The notes under the pieces are model-generated. The model was not told the origin of the DNA. It did not search any database and worked only from the letters and a program-made list of their open reading frames with translations. From PVC group bacterium (lineage in GTDB: Bacteria; Verrucomicrobiota; Kiritimatiellia; UBA8416; PXDI01): a stretch of 10,743 nt of DNA. Position 1 is the stretch's first letter. Each line of letters opens with the position of its first letter. The stretch spans positions 1 to 10,743 of the forward strand of contig PXDI01000350.1 of assembly GCA_003565095.1 (NCBI GenBank). The letters are read 5' to 3'. This document shows positions 6,896 to 10,743 of the stretch, in pieces. Made by a program: the position numbers and the translations under genes.

Positions 6896-7810
6896 ATGTC
6901 TAAAGCGGTTGCCGATCAAAAAGTACTGGTTTTATCCAACATGAAGTCGGGCTTGCGCTGGTCGTTTGATGATCTGCAGAAAGCGATTGCGCATTATTGG
7001 GATAAGACCGGCGCGCGCGTCAGTTACCAGTTTTGTCATGGGGTGGATGATATCCGCAGTAAAAGCCGGTTTGCGGTGGAAGATGGTGTGGATACGGTAC
7101 TGGTGGCCGGCGGTGATGGAACGGTTAATCTTGTCGGACGCGAGTTAATGCATACACCAGTGTGTCTTGGGGTCATTCCCACCGGCAGCGGCAACGGTTT
7201 CGCGCGGCATTTTGCCATTTCCTTGAATCCGCGCAGTGCGGTTAAACAATTGGCCGGTGCACAGAGCACCCTGATTGATGTCGGGCTGGTAGATAAGAAT
7301 CCATTTTTTGTCACTTGCAGCATGGCCTGGGATGCGAGGATTGCCGAGGGGTTTCAAAAGTTTCCTTTCCGCGGTATTCTGCCGTATATTTTTGCCGGGG
7401 TGCAGGAGTTTCTTGATTACTCTCCACAGCCGATCAGTGTTGAGACCGATGACGGACGCACTTATAATTTCCCTGACCCGCTGCTTTTCACTGTAGCTAA
7501 CCTGACTGAATTCGGGGGCGGGGCCAAGATTGCGCCGGACGCGCAACCGGGGGACGGAATGCTTGAACTGGTTGCCTCGCGGCATCGTGACGGACCCAAA
7601 CTGCTGGCAAACATCGGTCGTCTGTTTAACGGGACTTTGTCCGTATTGCCGGAAGTGTTCTGGACACGTTTCCGCCGCATGACCGTGCGGCGGAAGCACT
7701 CCGCACCAATCCAGGTTGACGGGGATTTATTGGATGCCGGAGAGACGATAGAAGTCGAAGTCAGTCCGGCCTGCCTGAATGTATTGGTTCCGGTCGTTAA
7801 AGGAACCTGA
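6896..7810 (+). CDS. Diacylglycerol kinase-type lipid kinase (YegS/DgkB family)
   Basis: A 304-residue lipid kinase that should phosphorylate diacylglycerol, a sphingoid base or a related lipid alcohol with ATP at the inner membrane. The nucleotide-binding motif GGDGT is at 72-76 and the second motif PTGSGNGFARH at 95-105, the GSGNG form found in many DAGK relatives. The C-terminal beta-sandwich domain has GGGAKIAPDAQPGDGMLEL, matching the usual APDAxxxDGxL stretch, and IQVDGD, matching the family QxDGE. Near the start NMKSG replaces the usual NPxSG. Length is normal. ATG 6896 is preferred because GGGGGTGG (6885-6892) lies just before it; GTG 6890 would add only two residues but falls inside that purine stretch. 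It probably belongs with the upstream membrane protein gene in an operon for membrane lipid or protein homeostasis, though no specific pathway is shown. Confidence 0.9.
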   Translation: MSKAVADQKVLVLSNMKSGLRWSFDDLQKAIAHYWDKTGARVSYQFCHGVDDIRSKSRFAVEDGVDTVLVAGGDGTVNLVGRELMHTPVCLGVIPTGSGNGFARHFAISLNPRSAVKQLAGAQSTLIDVGLVDKNPFFVTCSMAWDARIAEGFQKFPFRGILPYIFAGVQEFLDYSPQPISVETDDGRTYNFPDPLLFTVANLTEFGGGAKIAPDAQPGDGMLELVASRHRDGPKLLANIGRLFNGTLSVLPEVFWTRFRRMTVRRKHSAPIQVDGDLLDAGETIEVEVSPACLNVLVPVVKGT

Positions 7811-7815
7811 CAGAT

Positions 7816-8067
7816 TCAATACTGTTTTTCGTATTCGCCTTTACCGAGGCGTTTCAGTTTCTGGAATCCGGCTGCTTTTGCGCGGTCATCAAGGCTGCTG
7901 ACGGACAACCCCAAACGCGGTGCAGAGATTAATTTTATAATTTGATTACCGCAATGGGGGCACTGCTTCAGCCGGTCATCTGAAATATTCTGCAGTAACT
8001 CAAAACTGTTTACGCAATATGCGCAAGATTTCCGCTTGTCTTTGGCTTCGTACTCGTATATCGGCAT
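7816..8067 (-). CDS. FmdB-family zinc-ribbon protein
   Basis: An 83-residue protein opening with MPIYEYEAKD and carrying a zinc ribbon of C15-x2-C18 and C36-P-H-C39, followed by LISAPRLG, the FmdB/CxxC_CXXC_SSSS family pattern. The first CxxC lies about seven residues later than in the common YEYxCxxCG form, a variant I recall from a subgroup of these proteins. FmdB proteins are often annotated as putative regulators, but a molecular role is not settled. The charged C-terminus GKGEYEKQY is the usual tail. A strong AAGGAG (8073-8078, 5 nt before the ATG) fixes the start. Its stop lies 5 bp from that of the convergent lipid kinase gene, with no terminator visible between them, so the two transcripts probably overlap. 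It has a candidate promoter of its own in the 58-bp gap behind tcdA. Confidence 0.88.
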   Translation of the reverse strand: MPIYEYEAKDKRKSCAYCVNSFELLQNISDDRLKQCPHCGNQIIKLISAPRLGLSVSSLDDRAKAAGFQKLKRLGKGEYEKQY

Positions 8068-8091
8068 TCTGACTCCTTCGAGCTTTATTTA

Positions 8092-8125
8092 CTGATATTA
8101 TCAGCATACAGGGGCTGATATGCAA
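8092..8125 (-). promoter_or_regulatory. Candidate fmdB promoter with palindromic operator
   Basis: Read on the - strand, TTGCAT (8125-8120) and GATAAT (8102-8097) are separated by 17 bp; the -10 is 5/6 consensus but the -35 only 3/6. The -10 lies inside a 13-bp palindrome, CTGATA-T-TATCAG (8092-8104), and a third CTGATA half-site is at 8115-8120. This placement suits an operator, but no regulator is identified. Confidence 0.4.
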
Positions 8126-8878
8126 CTACTTACTTTGCGGAAAGTGCGGGCCGAGCAGCAGGCGTATGACTTCGCGTGCCAGCCGCAGTCCGAATATTCC
8201 GGTCATGCATGAAAAGCTGCCGAGAGTCTGCCGTGCCCTTCCGCGTGTATTCCATGTTTCCTGGTCGGCCGCCGGCAGACGTTGGCGCAGGTGGCGGGTA
8301 TCCTCTTCTGAATAGATACAAAGAATGCCATCGTTGATGCCTCTTCTTTTAAGGTGGCGCCGCATCCAGCGGGCAAGGGGACACCAGCGCGTACATGAAA
8401 TGTCATTGACTCTGATCATTGCCGGGTCGGTGGTAACCGCAGCACCCATGCTGGAAACAATTTGTAAACCGGCGCGGTGCGCGGCTTCCAGCAGTGCAGC
8501 CTTTGGCCCGACACTATCGATTGCATCAACGACTATATCGGGGCGCGGATCAAAAACCTGCTGAACAGTCTGGCTGTCTATGAACAGATCAGAAGCAATT
8601 ACCCGGCAGTCCGGATTGATCTCCTTAACCCGGGCGGCGGCGATTGCTGTTTTGTTTTTACCGATAGTTGATTCAAGAGCATAAAGCTGCCGATTGATGT
8701 TGCTGGTGTGGACCGAGTCAAAGTCAACCAGCCGCAGGGTACCGATCCCGCTGCGGGCGAGCGCTTCAACTGCATATGAGCCAACAGCACCGAGACCGGC
8801 AACCGCGACCGTGGAGTTTGCCAGAATATCCATTGCCTGAGCGCCGAACAACAAGCGGGTTCTTTCAAAGCGATCCAT
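8126..8878 (-). CDS. tcdA: tRNA threonylcarbamoyladenosine dehydratase TcdA
   Basis: A 250-residue ThiF/E1-like enzyme (YgdL/CsdL) that uses ATP to cyclise t6A at position 37 of ANN-decoding tRNAs to ct6A. The opening MDRFERTRLLFGAQAM matches the TcdA start. The nucleotide site is GLGAVG (28-33), followed by EALARSGIG, LVDFDSV (D52, D54) and SNINRQ (N60, N62, R63, Q64). VDAIDSVGPKAAL (117-129) with D118 and D121 is characteristic of TcdA rather than MoeB or ThiF. WCPLAR (165-170) replaces the usual DPLAR. The protein is slightly shorter than the E. coli enzyme (about 268 residues), and the MoeB-like zinc CxxC pairs are absent. A weak AGGAA (8884-8888) precedes the ATG. The first 14 bp overlap the end of tatD, so translation is probably coupled. 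A CsdA/CsdE sulfur-relay partner is not in the window. Confidence 0.92.
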   Translation of the reverse strand: MDRFERTRLLFGAQAMDILANSTVAVAGLGAVGSYAVEALARSGIGTLRLVDFDSVHTSNINRQLYALESTIGKNKTAIAAARVKEINPDCRVIASDLFIDSQTVQQVFDPRPDIVVDAIDSVGPKAALLEAAHRAGLQIVSSMGAAVTTDPAMIRVNDISCTRWCPLARWMRRHLKRRGINDGILCIYSEEDTRHLRQRLPAADQETWNTRGRARQTLGSFSCMTGIFGLRLAREVIRLLLGPHFPQSK

Positions 8879-9689
8879 GAATGTTCCTGTAATTGTTGAC
8901 TACCTTGAGAGAGTTATCCGCAAGCGCCTGACTAAGTTCTTCTGCGGTCTCCGTGCGTAATTCCGCCAATCGGTTAAAAACGTGCGGCAGATATTCGGGC
9001 AGATTGGGTGTATCTTTGGCGTGGGTTTCGCGGATTGGTTCGGGCAACATATCGGGGGCATCGGTTTCAATGAGCAAGCGTTTTTGCGGAATAAGCGGGA
9101 CGGTTTGCTCAGCGCGCCGGTTTCCCTGATAAGTAATAGAGCCGGAGAAAGAGAAATAAACCGGCAGGTCATTAAGTTCCATGACGGTTTCCGGCGAGCC
9201 GGAGAAAGCGTGGAGAACAATTGCCGGCGGGCGGGGGTTGAGCGCGTGCAGCAGGGCCGGCATCCGGTTCCATGCCCGGTGGCAGTGAATAACAACCGGG
9301 CGGGCGAGGGCTGCCGCCAGCTCCAGTTGCTGCTGCAATACAGGCACCTGATCCTGGTCATGGCGGAATTCCGGTGCGTGATCCAGACCGGCTTCGCCGA
9401 CCGCGGCAGCGCCGAATTCCGCCAGATATGACTCGAGGTGTTGCCGCCATTGCTCGCTGCGTGTGCCGGTGTACCACGGATGTAAACCGAACGCAGGAAT
9501 AATGCAGTCATATTTTCTGGCCAGTTCTGCCACATGCGGCCAGTCGGCTTCGGATGTTCCGCAGACTACAAAGCCCATTACGCCGGCCTGACCGGCGCGG
9601 GCAATAATTAAATCTGCTTGATCGCGGATGCGGGGGTCCTGCAGATGGCAATGCATATCATATAGAAAAAAAGAGTTATCTTTGTGCAT
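8865..9689 (-). CDS. tatD: TatD-family metal-dependent hydrolase (deoxyribonuclease)
   Basis: A 274-residue TIM-barrel hydrolase of the TatD family, linked to 3'-5' exonuclease activity and DNA repair in characterised members. All expected metal ligands are visible: H13 and H15 in DMHCHL, E99 in VGEAGLDH, H135 in VIHCH, H160 in VLHAFSG and D210 in ETDAPDMLP. AFGLHPWY (66-73) and DTPNLPEYLPHV (226-237) are further family signatures. Length is typical (about 260-275). The ATG at 9689 has no Shine-Dalgarno and sits only 6 nt behind a strong -10 hexamer, so the message is probably leaderless. An upstream ATG at about 9697 is out of frame. It heads a - strand operon with tcdA (14-bp overlap), perhaps including the fmdB-like gene. 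The exact substrate is not determined by sequence. Confidence 0.92.
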   Translation of the reverse strand: MHKDNSFFLYDMHCHLQDPRIRDQADLIIARAGQAGVMGFVVCGTSEADWPHVAELARKYDCIIPAFGLHPWYTGTRSEQWRQHLESYLAEFGAAAVGEAGLDHAPEFRHDQDQVPVLQQQLELAAALARPVVIHCHRAWNRMPALLHALNPRPPAIVLHAFSGSPETVMELNDLPVYFSFSGSITYQGNRRAEQTVPLIPQKRLLIETDAPDMLPEPIRETHAKDTPNLPEYLPHVFNRLAELRTETAEELSQALADNSLKVVNNYRNIHGSL

Positions 9690-9695
9690 AATTCC

Positions 9696-9723
9696 ATAAT
9701 ACGTGATTGCTGCGGCGCGTCAA
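9696..9723 (-). promoter_or_regulatory. Near-consensus sigma-70-type promoter for tatD
   Basis: On the - strand TTGACG (9723-9718) and TATTAT (9701-9696) are 16 bp apart, each 5/6 to consensus. Six bases (GGAATT) separate the -10 from the ATG, so the predicted start site falls on or next to the A of the start codon. This predicts a leaderless tatD-tcdA mRNA. Confidence 0.6.
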
Positions 9724-9779
9724 GCTGTGGCGTTGTTCAGGCAAGCGAAAAAAAAGTTTGATTTTATTGATATTTCTCA

Positions 9780-9808
9780 TTGCATTGGCAATGCGGGTTT
9801 TGTATATA
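9780..9808 (+). promoter_or_regulatory. Candidate HU promoter with 13-bp palindrome
   Basis: TTGCAT (9780-9785) and TATATA (9803-9808) are spaced 17 bp. A perfect palindrome with one central base, GCATTG-G-CAATGC (9782-9794), covers part of the -35 and spacer. An A8 tract at 9748-9755 and T-rich DNA lie upstream and could act as an UP element or bend. Transcription would begin near 9815, leaving a leader of about 40 nt with the Shine-Dalgarno. The hexamers are imperfect, so placement is tentative. Confidence 0.4.
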
Positions 9809-9857
9809 TTGATTGGTCTAAGGTTCAATCACCCTAACAGTGAAAGGAGCTCACATA

Positions 9858-10136
9858 ATGGCAAAGCCCAAGACCAAGACTCAGATCATCGCCGGTATGG
9901 CGGAGGCGGCAGGGATTTCAAAGGTCCAGGCCAAGGCGGCGCTTGATGCGCTGGTAGATATGGCGTACAAGGGCGCGAAGGATGGTTTCACCATTCCGGG
10001 TGTCGGCAAGCTGTTGAAACAGCGCCGTAAGGCCCGCATGGGACGCAACCCGGCGACCGGAGAATCAATCAAGATTCCGGCCAAGACGGTTGTTAAGTTC
10101 CGTGTAGCCAAGGCTGCGAAGGACGCGATCCTCTAA
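9858..10136 (+). CDS. HU-family histone-like DNA-binding protein
   Basis: A 92-residue HU/IHF-family protein that binds and bends DNA as a dimer and packages the nucleoid. The N-terminal helical part has KTQIIAGMAEAAGISKVQAK, the body has DGFTIPGVGKLLKQRRKARM, and the DNA-intercalating arm tip GRNPATG is at 62-68 with P65. After the arm comes KIPAKTVVKFRVAKAAKDA. The VVKFRVAKAAK ending differs from the PxFxxGKxLK of proteobacterial HU and resembles PVC-group proteins, from memory. Start: AAAGGAG (9843-9849) lies 8 nt before ATG 9858. A GTG at 9840 is in frame but precedes that ribosome site and would add residues not seen in HU. The gene stands alone, with its own candidate promoter and a strong terminator directly behind it, and is probably highly expressed. 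Confidence 0.95.
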   Translation: MAKPKTKTQIIAGMAEAAGISKVQAKAALDALVDMAYKGAKDGFTIPGVGKLLKQRRKARMGRNPATGESIKIPAKTVVKFRVAKAAKDAIL

Positions 10137-10155
10137 TTCAGTTAGATGATTACGG

Positions 10156-10198
10156 GCAGACGGCCGCAGTGAGCAATCGCTGCGGCCGTATGCTTTTT
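10156..10198 (+). terminator. Intrinsic terminator of the HU gene
   Basis: A perfect 10-bp GC-rich stem, ACGGCCGCAG (10160-10169) with CTGCGGCCGT (10180-10189), is closed by a 10-nt loop. The stem extends outward past one mismatch by GCA/TGC (10156-10158 with 10191-10193). Five T residues follow at once (10194-10198). It lies 20 bp after the HU stop and separates HU from the ClpX-like gene. Confidence 0.92.
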
Positions 10199-10276
10199 AA
10201 TGTGTATTGCCCGGAGTGGTTATGTTAGTTTTTATCACAGTCAGTTTTGAATCAATTGAGTTCCGGGAGATTTATC

Positions 10277-10743
10277 ATGTCGGATGAAAGCAGCAGGGAA
10301 GCATCCTTTGATGAGCAGTTGAAAGCCTTTATGCGTCAGGCCGGTTTGGGGTTTACTCCTTCACCGGGACCGCGCGCCGACGCGAGTGATGATGATGCCG
10401 CGCATCAGCAAAGACTGGACCGTATCCGTAATTTCAAGATGAAACCGCGCGAGGTGCGCGATTATCTGGATCGTTTTGTGATACGTCAGGATGATGCCAA
10501 GAAGGTCTTGTCGGTAGCGGTATGCGATCATTACAACCATGTGCGCCGTTGCATTGATGATCCGGTTTTTGCGGAGAACGAATTTGCCAAGCACAATATC
10601 CTGCTGTGCGGACCTACCGGTGTCGGTAAAACTTTCCTGATCCGCTGTCTGGCAAAATTGATCGGAGTACCGTTTGTAAAGGCGGATGCCACGAAGTTTT
10701 CGGAGACGGGCTATGTTGGACATGATGTGGAAGATCTGGTGCG
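10277..10743 (+). CDS. ClpX-like AAA+ ATPase without zinc-binding domain (3' truncated by window)
   Basis: The first 155 codons of a ClpX-type AAA+ unfoldase; the rest lies beyond the window. Residues 1-45 are acidic and of low complexity. From 56 the sequence follows ClpX: KPREVRDYLDRFVIRQDDAKKVLSVAVCDHYNHVR in place of the ClpX box with YVIGQ, Walker A GPTGVGKT (112-119), and FVKADATKFSETGYVGHDVEDLV, matching the ClpX EAGYVGEDVEN stretch before Walker B. The four-cysteine zinc-binding domain that opens classical ClpX is missing, so SspB/UmuD-type adaptor docking is unlikely. Whether it couples to ClpP cannot be judged, because the IGF loop region is outside. GGGAG (10265-10269) lies 7 nt before the ATG, which supports the start. 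It follows the HU terminator, so it should have its own promoter in 10199-10276, where I see only weak candidates. Confidence 0.88.
   Translation, partial: MSDESSREASFDEQLKAFMRQAGLGFTPSPGPRADASDDDAAHQQRLDRIRNFKMKPREVRDYLDRFVIRQDDAKKVLSVAVCDHYNHVRRCIDDPVFAENEFAKHNILLCGPTGVGKTFLIRCLAKLIGVPFVKADATKFSETGYVGHDVEDLV

Noticed and set aside
8900..9535. 211-codon frame on the same strand as tatD in another register
   Set aside because: TatD has all metal ligands in its own frame; this product is Arg/Ser/Pro-rich and unrecognisable.
9707..9946. 79-codon frame with a hydrophobic stretch overlapping the HU gene
   Set aside because: The TTG start has no ribosome site, the second half is merely the HU gene in a shifted frame, and the hydrophobic part is translated A/T-rich promoter DNA.
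10361..10723. 120-codon antisense frame in the ClpX-like gene
   Set aside because: Opposite a clear Walker A-containing gene; no recognisable domain.
1..10743. CRISPR array, transposon or phage genes, toxin-antitoxin or defence system
   Set aside because: No regular direct repeats with spacers, transposase motifs, phage structural genes or small paired genes were seen on either strand.

Overview
The window looks like chromosomal housekeeping DNA from a Gram-negative bacterium of the PVC superphylum (Kiritimatiellota, Lentisphaerota or Verrucomicrobiota type). The pointers, judged from memory of family sequences, are an HU protein with the extended GRNPATG...KIPAKTVVKFR C-terminus, a ClpX-like ATPase that lacks the zinc-binding domain, an FmdB zinc-ribbon protein of the YEYEAKD/CxxC type, and A/T-rich start regions without Shine-Dalgarno sequences at several genes. 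No mobile element, CRISPR array, tRNA or rRNA was seen.

Layout. Bases 1-175 hold no recognised gene but carry a long imperfect inverted repeat. Five genes follow on the + strand: a GmhB/HisB-N-type HAD phosphatase (176-730), a membrane-anchored double PQQ-type beta-propeller (746-3355), a three-domain PEP-synthase/rifampicin-phosphotransferase-like dikinase (3379-5925), a three-helix membrane protein that I read as a bacterial member of the DUF106/EMC3/TMCO1 branch of the Oxa1/YidC superfamily (6040-6867), and a diacylglycerol-kinase-type lipid kinase (6896-7810). The first three are tightly spaced (15 and 23 bp). A 114-bp gap with hairpins and a possible leader peptide separates the fourth.

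Three - strand genes face this block across a 5-bp convergent gap: an FmdB-type zinc ribbon (7816-8067), tcdA (8126-8878) and a tatD-family metal-dependent hydrolase (8865-9689). tatD and tcdA overlap by 14 bp. A near-consensus sigma-70-type promoter sits so close to the tatD ATG that its mRNA should be leaderless. Divergent from it is an HU gene (9858-10136) with a strong Shine-Dalgarno and a clear intrinsic terminator, followed by a ClpX-like AAA+ ATPase that runs off the end (10277 onward).

Functional links. The + strand cluster is rich in envelope-associated functions (sugar phosphate phosphatase, periplasmic propeller, membrane insertase-like protein, lipid kinase), but no single pathway is proven by the sequence. 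The most interesting items are the bacterial DUF106/EMC3-like protein with an enlarged extracytoplasmic domain, the dikinase combining a PPDK-type motif with a PEPS-type architecture that lacks the PEP/pyruvate barrel, the leaderless tatD promoter and the 5' inverted repeat.
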